Shown: piece after piece, positions 7,791 through 18,248 of the stretch
Layout: each line of letters opens with the position of its first letter
How positions within the stretch are numbered: position 1 is the stretch's first letter
Assembly (NCBI GenBank): GCA_017554305.1
Contig: JAFZIN010000030.1
Location: forward strand, 62,001 to 126,000
DNA: 64,000 nucleotides
Direction: 5' to 3'
Source of the DNA: Bacteroidales bacterium
Lineage (GTDB): Bacteria > Bacteroidota > Bacteroidia > Bacteroidales > UBA932
The notes under the pieces: generated by a model
Database searches by the model: none
Told to the model about the DNA's origin: nothing
The model's input: the letters and a program-made list of their open reading frames with translations, nothing else
Program-made: the position numbers and the translations under genes

Positions 7791-10667
7791 ATGAAGGTAA
7801 CTAAGTTAAAATTCAGTGGCTTGTTCCTGGCAGCAGCTCTGCTTCTCTTCACAAGTAGCAGCTGGGCTCAGCGTCAGAAGACGGTATCTATAAGCGGTAC
7901 TGTCACAGAGCAGGCAGGAGATGCAAAAGCAGCCCCAATTCCTTACGCAACGGTTCAGGTACCGAACGCAGGAGTTTCTGCTATTGCAAACGAGAGGGGA
8001 GAGTATACCATCAAGAGTATAGCTCCCGGAACTTATGAGTTTATAGTTTCATCATTGGGTTATGAGACTCTGACTCTTAAGGTTACGGTCGTAGCGGCTA
8101 AGCCGGTTTACGATTTTTCTCTTAAGGTTGCCGACTTCCGTTTGGACGATATTACAGTTACGGCTGAGGCGTCCAAGACAGGATCTGCAACGGCGTCAAA
8201 AATCAACCGTACAGCAATTGAGCACATTCAGGCAAGCTCATTGGCAGATGTTATGATGTTGCTTCCGGGTGCTGATATTACTTCCAGCACATTCAAACCG
8301 GACCTCCAGGGAGTTAAGACTCTCTCCGTAAGAGGTGGTGCTGCAATGGGTACCGCAATTATTGTAGACGGTGCACCTATTTCAAATGCTGCCAACATGC
8401 AGACAATGAGTGCTGCTATTGGCGGTGCAACTCCCGGCGGCGGCGGACAGACCCCTTCTTCAGGTATTGACCTCAGAACAATTACAACAGATAACGTTGA
8501 GTCTGTTGAGGTTATTCAGGGTATTGCTTCCGTTGAGTATGGTGATGCAGCTTCAGGAACCGTTATTGTAAATGCAAAGAGCGGTGTTGAACCTCTTCAG
8601 ATTAAGTTCAATACAAACCCTAACATTTACGCAATTGGTGCAACTCACGGAGTCAGCCTTGGTTCAAATGCAGGTTACGTAAACTACGGTGTAGATTACG
8701 CTTACTCAGTTGCAGACCCAAGAGAGGGTTATGACAAGTACAGAAGAGCTACCGGAAGAGTTGCTTACGCAAATACCTTCTTTGGCGGCAAGTACTATAC
8801 TAACACCGCTCTCTCATTCCTCTGGACAAGAGACAAATGCGAGCCTAACCCGGATGATGATACAGACTTCCAGACATCTAACCGCAGAGACCGCGGAATA
8901 CGTCTGACCCACAACGGTGAGTTGAGAGTGAACAAGGGTTGGTTCAAGAATATAAAGTACAACGTATCATTTAATTACACAAACCGTAGAAGTTACTTTA
9001 AGGATCAGGCAACCAACGGAGACGTTGCATACTCTTATTCAAAACTTGACGGTTCCGTTCTCTCTTCAAGACCTGGCGTAAGAATTTATGACGACCTCGG
9101 AAAAGAGATTACCTACTATGGTCCTAACGGTGAGCTCATTAATGATAAGAGCTGGATTACTCCTGCTACTTACGAGTATGAGTACAACGTTTACGGCAAG
9201 GAGCTCAACACCTTTGCAAAGTTGATGTTGAACTTTGCAGGAACACTGGGTTCTACCAGTCACCACTTTATTGTAGGTGCAGACTGGCACAATGACGGTA
9301 ACCGTGGTAAAGGTAAGGTATTTGACTATGACACACCTCCTTTCAGATCTGTTTCTTACCGCTTTGCAACTCAGAGAGAGCGTCCTTACAAGGATATTCC
9401 TTTTATGAACAAACTGGGTGCGTGGGCACAGGAAGATTTCAGATGGAATGTTCTCAACCGTGAGTTTAAGGTTGTTGCAGGTATCCGTTATGACAAGGTT
9501 TGGAACGTTGGTGACGCATTCTCTCCAAGAGTAAACGCATCACTTGAACTTGTTCCTGGAGCCCTCAGCGTAAGAGGCGGTTACGGTATTTCTGTAAGCG
9601 CTCCTTCTATGGCTTACGTATATCCGGATAAGGCATACTTTGATATGATCAACTTCAACAACTCACTTCAGACAACTGTTCCAGATGAGCAGAAGTTCCA
9701 GGTTATTACAACACATGTTTATGACATAAAGACAAACAACCTGAAACTTAACAAGCAGAAGAAGGCAGAGGTTGGACTTGATTTCAGAATTAAAAAGGTT
9801 AAGGTTGCCGTTACCGGTTACAAAGACTGGACACACAGCGGATACACCTTCTCACGTGGTCTAAATGACTATGGTTATGTAAATTGGAACAGATACACAG
9901 CAGAGACTTATCCTGCAGACGGATCTTCACTTCCTGCACTCCATCTTAGCGAAAGCGGAAAGGTATTCCTGCTTTACACAACTCCTCACAACAACCGCTC
10001 ATACGAGCAGAAGGGTGTTGAGTTTGTTGTTGACTTTGGTAGAATCAATGCAATCCGTACATCATTCATAGTTAACGGTGAGTTCTATGACTACAAGGGA
10101 TGGAACAACGGCTGGTTATTCTACAACAAGAACGGCAGCGAAGAGGCTAACTACGGTATTTACGAATCTAAAGGTTCTTCCGGTGTAAGCCGCTCACAGA
10201 ACCTCATTACCAATCTCATTGTTACTCACAACATTCCAAAGATTGGATTCGTAATTTCAGTTACTGCTAATGTTAACTGGAGAGAGAAGAACTGGACAAC
10301 ATACGCTGCATGCGATACCATTCCTCAGAAGTATCTCTCAATTGCAGACGGACAGGTTCATGACTTCAACCCAGAGTGGGCAAACCCTAAACATGCAGAT
10401 TACAACAAGTGGCTTCCTATTCTCCGCAACGAGACCAACGGTGCAATTACTAAGAACCGTAGAGAAAGAGAGCCTGCTTACAATCCGGTACTCTGCATTA
10501 ATGTAAACGTTACAAAGCAGTTCAAGTACTTTGACGTTTCATTCTTTGCAAACAATATGTTCAGATCTACTCCGCTTCAATCTCTTAAGAAGAGTCCGGG
10601 AGACAAAGAAAGGCGTAACAGCGATGTATTCTTCTTTGGATTGCAGCTGACGGCTAAAATTAAATAA
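7791..10667 (+). CDS. TonB-dependent outer membrane receptor
   Basis: Outer-membrane active transporter of 958 residues. After a signal peptide (cleavage near SSWAQ, residue 26) comes a carboxypeptidase-regulatory-like beta-sandwich (about residues 32-115, ISGTVTEQ...), then the plug domain (about 130-260, with SVRGGAAMGTAIIVDGAPI) and a long beta-barrel ending in an aromatic-rich strand (FFFGLQLTAKIK). It starts a five-gene operon with spacings of 3-30 bases. The partners (DUF4876-like lipoprotein, DUF6850-like barrel, two C25-fold proteins) are not the SusD-type partners of glycan systems, so the ligand is probably not a polysaccharide; a peptide, siderophore or metal complex is possible but unproven. 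Confidence 0.95.
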   Translation: MKVTKLKFSGLFLAAALLLFTSSSWAQRQKTVSISGTVTEQAGDAKAAPIPYATVQVPNAGVSAIANERGEYTIKSIAPGTYEFIVSSLGYETLTLKVTVVAAKPVYDFSLKVADFRLDDITVTAEASKTGSATASKINRTAIEHIQASSLADVMMLLPGADITSSTFKPDLQGVKTLSVRGGAAMGTAIIVDGAPISNAANMQTMSAAIGGATPGGGGQTPSSGIDLRTITTDNVESVEVIQGIASVEYGDAASGTVIVNAKSGVEPLQIKFNTNPNIYAIGATHGVSLGSNAGYVNYGVDYAYSVADPREGYDKYRRATGRVAYANTFFGGKYYTNTALSFLWTRDKCEPNPDDDTDFQTSNRRDRGIRLTHNGELRVNKGWFKNIKYNVSFNYTNRRSYFKDQATNGDVAYSYSKLDGSVLSSRPGVRIYDDLGKEITYYGPNGELINDKSWITPATYEYEYNVYGKELNTFAKLMLNFAGTLGSTSHHFIVGADWHNDGNRGKGKVFDYDTPPFRSVSYRFATQRERPYKDIPFMNKLGAWAQEDFRWNVLNREFKVVAGIRYDKVWNVGDAFSPRVNASLELVPGALSVRGGYGISVSAPSMAYVYPDKAYFDMINFNNSLQTTVPDEQKFQVITTHVYDIKTNNLKLNKQKKAEVGLDFRIKKVKVAVTGYKDWTHSGYTFSRGLNDYGYVNWNRYTAETYPADGSSLPALHLSESGKVFLLYTTPHNNRSYEQKGVEFVVDFGRINAIRTSFIVNGEFYDYKGWNNGWLFYNKNGSEEANYGIYESKGSSGVSRSQNLITNLIVTHNIPKIGFVISVTANVNWREKNWTTYAACDTIPQKYLSIADGQVHDFNPEWANPKHADYNKWLPILRNETNGAITKNRREREPAYNPVLCINVNVTKQFKYFDVSFFANNMFRSTPLQSLKKSPGDKERRNSDVFFFGLQLTAKIK

Positions 10668-10675
10668 CTATTAAG

Positions 10676-11968
10676 ATGAAGGCTATTATGAAAAAGATAT
10701 ATGCATTATTGATTTCTGTGGTGTTTGTATCATTCCTTGCCTCATCCTGCATAGATATGATGAAGGATGTAAAGGATGTTGAGAAGATAGAACCTATCTC
10801 CGTATCCTTTAAGGTTTGCGCTGCAACAGGTTTCATCCCTAAGGGCGGTTCTGTAACTCCAGATCCTAACTTCAATACGCAGGGTGTTACCGTTACCTTT
10901 ACAAACGTAAAGACCGGACAGGTTTTCACCACAACCACAAACTCCAACAGCGTTGCAACTACAGACGTAGAGCCGGGCGTTTACTCAATAGGCGTATCCG
11001 GTACTGCAACCCATGAAGGTTTCAAGTACTTTATCAACGGCAACAAGCCTGCTGTATCTCTCTATAAGACAGTTACTCCGGAGGAGGCTGCATCCAGAGA
11101 AGACCTTACTCTGGTTGTTCGTCCTGCAAAGGTTGGAGCTCTCTGTATAAGCGAGATTTACTACTGCGGTGTTGCAAGTTACTACTTCAGAGATCAGACC
11201 TACCAGTTCTATAACAACGGCAGCGAGACTCTCTATTTGGACGGCGTATGCTTTGCCCAGCTTCACCCTAACATTGCTACTGCAAACCTTCCAACCTGGC
11301 CTGATTCAGACGGAGACGGAAACTATGTTTACAGTATGATGGTATGGCAGTTCCCTGGCAGCGGAACAGATTATCCACTGGCTCCGGGAGAGAGCATTGT
11401 TGTATCTCAGGAACCTAGAGATCACACTGTTAACAACCCTAATTCATACGATAACTCAAAGAGCGAGTGGCAGACCTGGACAGGAAACGCATCAAGATAC
11501 AATCCAGATGTTCCTAACATGAACTGCATCTTCTACACCTCCTGGAACTCAATGCAGTGGCTGACCTCCGTATTCGGTGCAGCATTCTGCGTCTTTAAGG
11601 CTCCGGCAGGAACTACCGTAGATGCAGACTATTACAAGGATGCAGCTCACTATCAGAGTGAGGTTAACAAAACCGCTAAGTATGCTAAGATTCCTGCAGA
11701 CTGGGTTTGGGACGGTGTTGAACTTCTGACCAATATGAACTCTCTTCACATGAAACGTATCCCTGGATTCGTAGATGCAGGCGGTACTTCTGTAGAGGCA
11801 ACATATTGCGGTAAGACAGTATCCAGAAAGGTAATAGGAAGAAATGCCAATGGTACTCCTATCTATCAGGATACCAACAATTCAACGGAAGATTTCCAGG
11901 TTAATGATCATCCTGCTATCCGCCGTAACGGCGAGCAGGTTCCATCTTGGAGTCCTTCTTTAAACTAG
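10676..11968 (+). CDS. DUF4876-like surface lipoprotein of the TonB operon
   Basis: Lipoprotein of 430 residues with lipobox SFLASSC (Cys25), followed by a beta-rich region with a TFTNVKTGQVF strand and a carboxypeptidase-regulatory-like fold, and a larger C-terminal part rich in aromatic residues. I recognise it as the DUF4876 type usually found beside TonB receptors in Bacteroidota; the function of that family is not established. It starts eight bases after the receptor gene and its stop lies three bases before the next start. A second possible start lies four codons downstream (residue 5) and also gives a normal signal peptide. By position it may be the surface-exposed lid or ligand-binding partner of the receptor (inference). 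Confidence 0.8.
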   Translation: MKAIMKKIYALLISVVFVSFLASSCIDMMKDVKDVEKIEPISVSFKVCAATGFIPKGGSVTPDPNFNTQGVTVTFTNVKTGQVFTTTTNSNSVATTDVEPGVYSIGVSGTATHEGFKYFINGNKPAVSLYKTVTPEEAASREDLTLVVRPAKVGALCISEIYYCGVASYYFRDQTYQFYNNGSETLYLDGVCFAQLHPNIATANLPTWPDSDGDGNYVYSMMVWQFPGSGTDYPLAPGESIVVSQEPRDHTVNNPNSYDNSKSEWQTWTGNASRYNPDVPNMNCIFYTSWNSMQWLTSVFGAAFCVFKAPAGTTVDADYYKDAAHYQSEVNKTAKYAKIPADWVWDGVELLTNMNSLHMKRIPGFVDAGGTSVEATYCGKTVSRKVIGRNANGTPIYQDTNNSTEDFQVNDHPAIRRNGEQVPSWSPSLN

Positions 11969-11971
11969 TAA

Positions 11972-13624
11972 ATGATGAGTATTATGAACAAGATATTTAA
12001 GAAAGCAGCAATACTGTTGCCACTTCTGTTTGTGTTTGCATACGCATCTGCACAAAACGGTGGTACTAAGGCAGCTATAGACAGAGCTGCGCTGGAGAAC
12101 ATCTGGTTGGCTAATACGGAGAATGCTGCCGGCGGTATGGTGGATGCACCTGTTCAGATGGCAAGCGCATTCTTTGGATATGACTATACCAAGGGAGACT
12201 TCAAACCGGTTCAGATTGGTAACAAGATTAACACCATTAAGTTCCACACAGACGGTGGTGGTATCTACAAGAACGTAGGCGGAATGTTCCTCTGGGGAGA
12301 TTTTACTTACACAAGAGATGACATTAAAGGTGCCTGCTGGAACGCAACCCTTGCTAATCCGCTCAGAGACATGCCTTTCTTTGTAGCAGACGAGAACGTG
12401 AGCAAGTGGAAGAACCAGGATTACAACATGGGCTTTAAGGTTGGCGCACCTCTTTTCCACGGCCGCCTGGTTGTTGGTTTGACTGGTTACTATGAGGCTG
12501 CAATTGCAGCTAAGCAGATGGACCCTCGTCCTCTTACAAGAGTTTCCAACCTCAACGTAATGCCTGCCCTCCTCTTTAAGATTAACGGAAAGAACAGCAT
12601 AGGTGCAACCTTCCATTACACATCTTACAGAGAGGACGGTTCTGCAACCAATATTAACCACCTCAGAGACCAGAAAGGTTGGGAGATGGTTGCTCCGGGC
12701 TTCTTCAATGACGGTTTAATTGCTTCATTCGGCGGTATTAACAAGCTTAGAAACTACAACGCTAACGCTCTTGGCGGAAGCGCTTCTTACAGCTTTGTAT
12801 CTGATAAGTTTAAGTTGCTTGCAGACGGAGAGTATCTCTACAGAGTAGAGGATGTTCTCTGCAACTACACCAAACCTCAGATGTCCGGTACCGTTAAGCA
12901 TACAACCTGGTCTGCTACTTTGGCTGCTCAGTACAACGTAACTCCGGAAGACCGCTTCTTTGTTAAGTTCAAACACTCCAACAAAGATTACCGCGGAATT
13001 GAGTACTTCCAGACTTATGACAACACCTACGAGGTTCAGTCATATATCACAGATGCTGAGTTTGAGCGTTCTAAGTTTACCACCAAGGTTGAGAAGGTTA
13101 ACATTGACTACTTAAAGAGCGACGGTAAAGACGCTTACACCTGGAAAGTAGGTGTTGAGGGCTCTTATACTCGCGATGGATTTGAGTACTATGTTCCTGC
13201 CTCTTCACGCAAGGTTAACACTTTGGCTCTGAGCGCAAACGGCTCCTTCAATTTTGATATTGACGATGTTAACGCAGTTACTCTTGACGCTAACATTGGC
13301 TACAGCAAGAACAAGAAGGGTACGTTTGACTACAACGGTGTAAAACTTGGAAACAAGGCATTTACGGAGTTTGCTCTGGTAGACTTCATGTACATGTGTT
13401 CAGATTATTCCCAGATGGGATTCAATATCTCTTACACTTTCAAGGGCATAAAGAGCCTCTCATCTCTCTTCTGCTCAATTGGTTATCAGCATATTCGTCC
13501 TGAGACCGTTGAGGATATCAGAGGTGTAAAGGATTTCCCTATGGAGATTAAAGAGATTTCTGACACATACCGTTTCTTCAAGAGAAGAGATGTTGTCTCC
13601 TTCAAGGTGGGTATCACCTTCTAG
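11972..13624 (+). CDS. DUF6850-like outer membrane beta-barrel protein
   Basis: Secreted protein of 550 residues with signal peptide (cleavage near AYASA-QNGG) and alternating aromatic beta-strands to the C-terminus, which ends in a typical barrel-closing strand (VVSFKVGITF). It resembles the DUF6850 outer-membrane barrels that accompany TonB receptor/DUF4876 pairs. It overlaps nothing but starts three bases after the lipoprotein gene, so it belongs to the same operon. Function unknown; it may be a second barrel that passes or presents substrate. Confidence 0.75.
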   Translation: MMSIMNKIFKKAAILLPLLFVFAYASAQNGGTKAAIDRAALENIWLANTENAAGGMVDAPVQMASAFFGYDYTKGDFKPVQIGNKINTIKFHTDGGGIYKNVGGMFLWGDFTYTRDDIKGACWNATLANPLRDMPFFVADENVSKWKNQDYNMGFKVGAPLFHGRLVVGLTGYYEAAIAAKQMDPRPLTRVSNLNVMPALLFKINGKNSIGATFHYTSYREDGSATNINHLRDQKGWEMVAPGFFNDGLIASFGGINKLRNYNANALGGSASYSFVSDKFKLLADGEYLYRVEDVLCNYTKPQMSGTVKHTTWSATLAAQYNVTPEDRFFVKFKHSNKDYRGIEYFQTYDNTYEVQSYITDAEFERSKFTTKVEKVNIDYLKSDGKDAYTWKVGVEGSYTRDGFEYYVPASSRKVNTLALSANGSFNFDIDDVNAVTLDANIGYSKNKKGTFDYNGVKLGNKAFTEFALVDFMYMCSDYSQMGFNISYTFKGIKSLSSLFCSIGYQHIRPETVEDIRGVKDFPMEIKEISDTYRFFKRRDVVSFKVGITF

Positions 13625-13651
13625 TTAGAAACATTGTATTAATTTGAAAGA

Positions 13652-15844
13652 ATGAGATTTAGGAATATCAAGAGCATTTTCTTGCTCTTGCTTATGACTC
13701 TTCCCGCAACCCTGGCTGCTCAGCAATTTGAGCAGCCTGCGGTTTCCGGTAAGAGTTCTTTTGCCGTAATCACAGACAGTAAGACCAAAGCAAACTGTGC
13801 CGCTCAGATTGCAGAATACAAGAGTGTTATAGAGAGCGAGGGTCTTCCTGTGTTTGTGGTTTGGGCAGATTGGGAATCGCCGGAACAGGTGAAGGGAGTT
13901 CTGCAAAAACTCTATCGCGAGAACAATTTGGAGGGTGCCGTTTTTATTGGTGAGGTACCTATTGCAATGGTTATGAAGGCTCAGTTCATGACCTCCGCCT
14001 ACAAGATGGATGAAAGGCACTATCCGCTTGAGACAGTGGCTGTTCCGTCAGACAGGTTCTATGACGATTTTGATCTGACCTTTGAGAAAATTAAGGACTC
14101 TACAAAGGGACTGAAACATTTCTACAACCTCTCTCCAAAATCCAAACCTTACATTGAGTGTGACATTTACACCGCAAGAATTCCGGCTCAGGGAAGCAAC
14201 GGTGACCCTTACTCTCAGATATCTTCATATCTGAAGAAGGCAGTTGCCGCTCACAAGGAGAATAACAAGTTGGACAAGTTTATCTCCTATACCGGACACG
14301 GTTCATACTCCAACTCAATCACTGCCTGGAGAGCAGAGCAACAGATTGTAAACGAGCAGTTTGGAACGGAGTTTAAGAACAACGGCAATGCTCGCTTCAT
14401 ACGTTACAGCATGGCGGACTATATGAAGCCGTATGTGATTAAGGAGCTCAGAAGAGAGGATGGAGATCTGATGGTTTTCCACGAGCACGGAGATTACTTC
14501 AGAATGTATCTTGCCGGCTATCCGGAAGAGAGAGAACCTAAAGAGTATCTTGGGAACGTAATGCGTACTTACGCCCGCAGAAATCTGAAGCGTGCGCAGG
14601 AGAACGCAGAGAGGTGGGGCCTGGATTCTACCTGGTATTCAGACTATAAGGATCCTAAGAAAGTTGCTGAGGATTCACTTTTGGATCTTAAGACCGGTAT
14701 TATTCTGGAGGAGATTAATGAGATTGCTCCTAATGCCAGAATGGTCATTTTTGATGCCTGCTACAACGGTGATTTCCGTAATCCGGATTTCATTGCAGGT
14801 AAGTTCATTATGGCTCCTGGCAAGTGCGTTGTGGGCTTTGGAAACAGCGTTAACGTGCTGCAGGACAAGTCTGCTTTTGACCTTCTGGGACTTCTCAGAG
14901 ACGGTGCAAGAGTTGGCCTCTGGTCTCAGCATATCAACATTTTGGAGAGCCACGTAATTGGAGATCCTACCTTCCACTTTGCTCCGTATGATGAGAGTGA
15001 AGATATCAATGATTTTCTGCTGAACAAAGATCTTGCTTTCTGGGCCGGCGTTCAGGAGGATGAGTTCCGTCTCTCACTTGAGGGAGCAGAGGTAAATCCT
15101 GATGTTCAGAACTTTGCAATGATGAAGCTTGTGGAGGGTGATTATCCGGGCATTTCAGACAAACTGCTTGAAATCTACAAGGAGTCACCTTACGCCGTTG
15201 TACGGTACAACGCTCTTTATTTGCTGCAAAAGTTGAATGATGCTAACTATCGCGAGGCTTTAAAACTTGCTGTAACAGATAGTTATGAGTATATCAGAAG
15301 AATAGCGGTAACAAGAATGGGAGCCATTGGTTCTGAGGAGTTTCTGCCTTATCTGATAGATGCTTACGTTAATGACGTGCATGCTACAAGAGTTGTTTTC
15401 AACTGCACCTCTTCACTTCTCTGCTTTGATGTTGAGAAGGCAAAGGCTGCAATTGAGGAGTACTTTAAGGATAAGACCTACTACAATGCGGCTAAGGATA
15501 AAGAGTTCCTGCTCAAGCTGGTAGAGGACAATCCTGGTGCTTCTTCAATCAGCGCTATTACCAACAAGGGAAAGAAATCCGGCACCAGAGTTTCTTACAT
15601 TCAGTTCCTGCGCAACCGTCAGTATCACCAGAACCTTGAGCAGTGTATTAAGGTTATGGAAGATCCTACAGATGACGAGTTTGTAAGGACGCTTATGGCA
15701 GAGTCTCTGGCTTGGTGGAGACTCTCTTACAAGAAGGATGAGATTATTGCTTCCTGCAAAAAACTTCTTGCAGATAAGGATACTCCGGCGCAGATGCGTC
15801 CTGCTTTGGAGAGTGCATTAACAAGACTCACATCTAAAAAATAG
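13652..15844 (+). CDS. C25-like (gingipain-fold) caspase-clan protein with HEAT repeats, copy 1
   Basis: Secreted protein of 730 residues with a signal peptide (cleavage near LAAQQ). Residues 35-440 have the gingipain/caspase-clan layout: an AVFIGEVPIAMV strand, SDRFYDDF, a strand ending YTGHGS (His216), another ending FHEHGD (His279), and the strand with nucleophile candidate FDACYNGDF (Cys370), then IGDPTFHF. Residues 450-730 form alpha-alpha repeats of the HEAT type. Either His216 or His279 could be the catalytic partner; His279 sits on the strand next to the Cys strand. No type IX C-terminal sorting domain is seen. Its paralogue follows nine bases downstream. It is probably a periplasmic or surface cysteine protease with narrow specificity that acts on what the TonB system handles (inference). 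Confidence 0.85.
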   Translation: MRFRNIKSIFLLLLMTLPATLAAQQFEQPAVSGKSSFAVITDSKTKANCAAQIAEYKSVIESEGLPVFVVWADWESPEQVKGVLQKLYRENNLEGAVFIGEVPIAMVMKAQFMTSAYKMDERHYPLETVAVPSDRFYDDFDLTFEKIKDSTKGLKHFYNLSPKSKPYIECDIYTARIPAQGSNGDPYSQISSYLKKAVAAHKENNKLDKFISYTGHGSYSNSITAWRAEQQIVNEQFGTEFKNNGNARFIRYSMADYMKPYVIKELRREDGDLMVFHEHGDYFRMYLAGYPEEREPKEYLGNVMRTYARRNLKRAQENAERWGLDSTWYSDYKDPKKVAEDSLLDLKTGIILEEINEIAPNARMVIFDACYNGDFRNPDFIAGKFIMAPGKCVVGFGNSVNVLQDKSAFDLLGLLRDGARVGLWSQHINILESHVIGDPTFHFAPYDESEDINDFLLNKDLAFWAGVQEDEFRLSLEGAEVNPDVQNFAMMKLVEGDYPGISDKLLEIYKESPYAVVRYNALYLLQKLNDANYREALKLAVTDSYEYIRRIAVTRMGAIGSEEFLPYLIDAYVNDVHATRVVFNCTSSLLCFDVEKAKAAIEEYFKDKTYYNAAKDKEFLLKLVEDNPGASSISAITNKGKKSGTRVSYIQFLRNRQYHQNLEQCIKVMEDPTDDEFVRTLMAESLAWWRLSYKKDEIIASCKKLLADKDTPAQMRPALESALTRLTSKK

Positions 15845-15853
15845 GAGGGGGTT

Positions 15854-18130
15854 ATGAAAAGAATATTTTTGATTGCAGTTTCTATATTTCTGACTGTAAG
15901 CCTGATGGCTCAGAATATAAAGATTGAGAAACCTACCTCCAAGAAGGGGAATACGTTTGCAATTGTAATAGACAATACAACGTTCTCCAAGACTCAGAGT
16001 CAGGTTTACGCCTACAGAGATGCGCTTCAAAAGGAGGGGCTCTCAACTTACATCCTTTCAGGAGATTGGGAGAATCCTATGCAGGTAAGGGAGGAGCTCA
16101 AGAAGCTCTACAAGAAGTCTAAGAACTTTGAGGGTATTGTGCTTATTGGTGACATTCCTGTTGCTATGGTGCGCAACGCACAGCACATGACTACCGCCTT
16201 TAAAATGGATGAGGATAAGTTCCCAATGAACGAGTCTTCTGTTGGTTCTGACCGTTTCTATGATGACTTGAACCTTGAGTTTGAGTTCATTGCAAGAGAT
16301 ACGGTAGATACGGATTTCTTCTACTACAACCTTAAGACGGATTGCGCTCAGCACCTCAATCCAACTTACTACTCCGGCAGAATCAAGTATCCTAAGATGC
16401 TTGGCGGAGATAAGTATGAGGCTATTGCGCGCTTCCTTGAGAAGGCTGTGGCGGCCAAGGAAAACCCTGAGGTTCTGGACAATATAGTAACCTTTGCGGG
16501 CCACGGATACAACAGTGACTGTCTTATTACCTGGATGGATGAGAGCATTACGGTTGAGGAGAATTTCCCGTTCCTTAAGAACAGCTCCAGAAACTTTAAG
16601 CAGCTCAACTTCCGTCATGAGGATTATATGAAGTACCGTCTCTTTGATGAGTTGCAGCGTCCGGAGGTGGATGCCATCTTCTTCAACGAGCACGGCTCCA
16701 TAGACAAGCAGCACATTTCCGAGTTCCCGGCTAAGGAGACTCCGCAGGATTACGCAGAGAAGTACCGCTACGGATGGGGCTGGAACAAAGGTCCTTACAA
16801 TATTCTGAACAATGAGGTTAAGAAGCGTAAAAAGGCGGGAATGGCAGATGCGGAGATTGCCGAGTACGTTAAAAAACTTAAGGATACTCTCAAGAGAGAT
16901 TTCCACGTAACTGACAAGTTCTTTGATGCTTGGGACAAGGAGCAGAATATGACTGCAGAGGAGAGGAAAGAGGCTGCCTTAAAGGCTAAACAGGAGAAGA
17001 ATGAGATTATCATTACTCTTGATGATCTTAAGCCTCTGGCAACTCAGCCTTACTTTGTAATGTTCAACGCCTGCTATAACGGTTCATTCCACCGTCCGGG
17101 AAGCATTGGTGCCTACTACATTTTTGGAAAGGGCAGAACCATTGCTATTCAGGGAAATACGGTGAACGTACTGCAGGACAGATGGACTTACGAGGATGTG
17201 GGAATCATCTCTCTTGGTGCAAGAGTTGGTGAGTACAACCGTTTGGTTGCTACGCTTGAAGGACACATTGTTGGTGACCCAACATTCCACTTCAAATCCA
17301 ATGGCGAGACCTTCCGCGGAGAGATTGCTGCCAATGCAAACAACGTCTCTTACTGGAAGAGCAAACTGTTAGACAGGTATGCTCCGGTTCAGAGCGTTGC
17401 TCTCAGAAAACTGGTTGAGCTAAAGGCTATTACCCCGGCAGAACTTCTTCAGACTATGAAGGAGAGCAACTTTGGTACGGTAAGAATGGAGTGCCTCAAA
17501 CTGTTAAGCCGCAGTGGTGATAACGATGCCTTTGTGGAGGCATTAACTATCGCCATAAAAGACAACTACGAAGTTGTAAGAAGAATGGCGGCTTCACTCA
17601 TTGGAAGGAATGGAGACCCTCGCCTGAGCGATGCTCTTATTAGCGAGTATGTCAACTTCCCTGAGCAGAAGAGAGTTCACTATAACTCATCGGGAGACTT
17701 CTTCACCATGCAGGAGAAAGAACTTCTTGAGGCGGTGGAAAAAGCCAAGCCTTCAATGACTTATCTCAACAACGATGAAGTAGTTGCAGATGTGGTAAAG
17801 GAGATTAAGAAGAACACCAAGAGAAGAGAGGCAACGGTTAAGGAGATTATGGATAAGAATGAGAAACTTTCAGACAGAGTTTCAGCTATCCGTATGACCC
17901 GTAACAACAACATGCATGAGGCTATTCCACAGTTCCTGACTCTGCTTGCAGACAAGGAGAACCCTCTGGTAATCCGCCTCAATATGGCCGAGGCTCTTGG
18001 CTGGTATATCTACTCATACCGCAAGCAGGAGATTATTGACGGATTCAACAAAATCCTCAAGGAGCAGGCGCAAGAGCTTGACCCTAAGCTGAAAGCGGAG
18101 ATGGTTCAAACCATCAACCGTCTGAAGTAA
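15854..18130 (+). CDS. C25-like (gingipain-fold) caspase-clan protein with HEAT repeats, copy 2
   Basis: Paralogue of the preceding gene, 758 residues, with signal peptide (cleavage near SLMAQ). The same landmarks occur at nearly the same positions: FAGHGY (His217), FNEHGS (His280), nucleophile candidate FNACYNGSF (Cys407) and HIVGDPTFHF, followed by HEAT-like repeats from about residue 490 to the end. Between His280 and Cys407 it has a charged, Lys/Glu-rich insertion of about 30 residues (NMTAEERKEAALKAKQEKNE region) absent from copy 1. Two complete, divergent copies in tandem suggest an old duplication with distinct substrates or a heterodimer (inference). It ends the operon; a terminator follows. 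Confidence 0.85.
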   Translation: MKRIFLIAVSIFLTVSLMAQNIKIEKPTSKKGNTFAIVIDNTTFSKTQSQVYAYRDALQKEGLSTYILSGDWENPMQVREELKKLYKKSKNFEGIVLIGDIPVAMVRNAQHMTTAFKMDEDKFPMNESSVGSDRFYDDLNLEFEFIARDTVDTDFFYYNLKTDCAQHLNPTYYSGRIKYPKMLGGDKYEAIARFLEKAVAAKENPEVLDNIVTFAGHGYNSDCLITWMDESITVEENFPFLKNSSRNFKQLNFRHEDYMKYRLFDELQRPEVDAIFFNEHGSIDKQHISEFPAKETPQDYAEKYRYGWGWNKGPYNILNNEVKKRKKAGMADAEIAEYVKKLKDTLKRDFHVTDKFFDAWDKEQNMTAEERKEAALKAKQEKNEIIITLDDLKPLATQPYFVMFNACYNGSFHRPGSIGAYYIFGKGRTIAIQGNTVNVLQDRWTYEDVGIISLGARVGEYNRLVATLEGHIVGDPTFHFKSNGETFRGEIAANANNVSYWKSKLLDRYAPVQSVALRKLVELKAITPAELLQTMKESNFGTVRMECLKLLSRSGDNDAFVEALTIAIKDNYEVVRRMAASLIGRNGDPRLSDALISEYVNFPEQKRVHYNSSGDFFTMQEKELLEAVEKAKPSMTYLNNDEVVADVVKEIKKNTKRREATVKEIMDKNEKLSDRVSAIRMTRNNNMHEAIPQFLTLLADKENPLVIRLNMAEALGWYIYSYRKQEIIDGFNKILKEQAQELDPKLKAEMVQTINRLK

Positions 18131-18173
18131 CCAGATGGCGACTCGCCGCCCGCTTGCATGAACGCAAACAATT

Positions 18174-18207
18174 AGGGGTGACTGAAATCAATCAGCCACC
18201 CCTTTTT
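18174..18207 (+). terminator. Terminator of the TonB/C25 operon
   Basis: Stem AGGGGTG-ACTGA paired with TCAG-CCACCCCT around the loop AATCAA, followed by a run of T residues. It ends the five-gene operon 44 bases after its last stop codon. Confidence 0.85.
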
Positions 18208-18248
18208 TGTTGTGAGTATAAATCAAGAATATAACGACTATATCCAGA

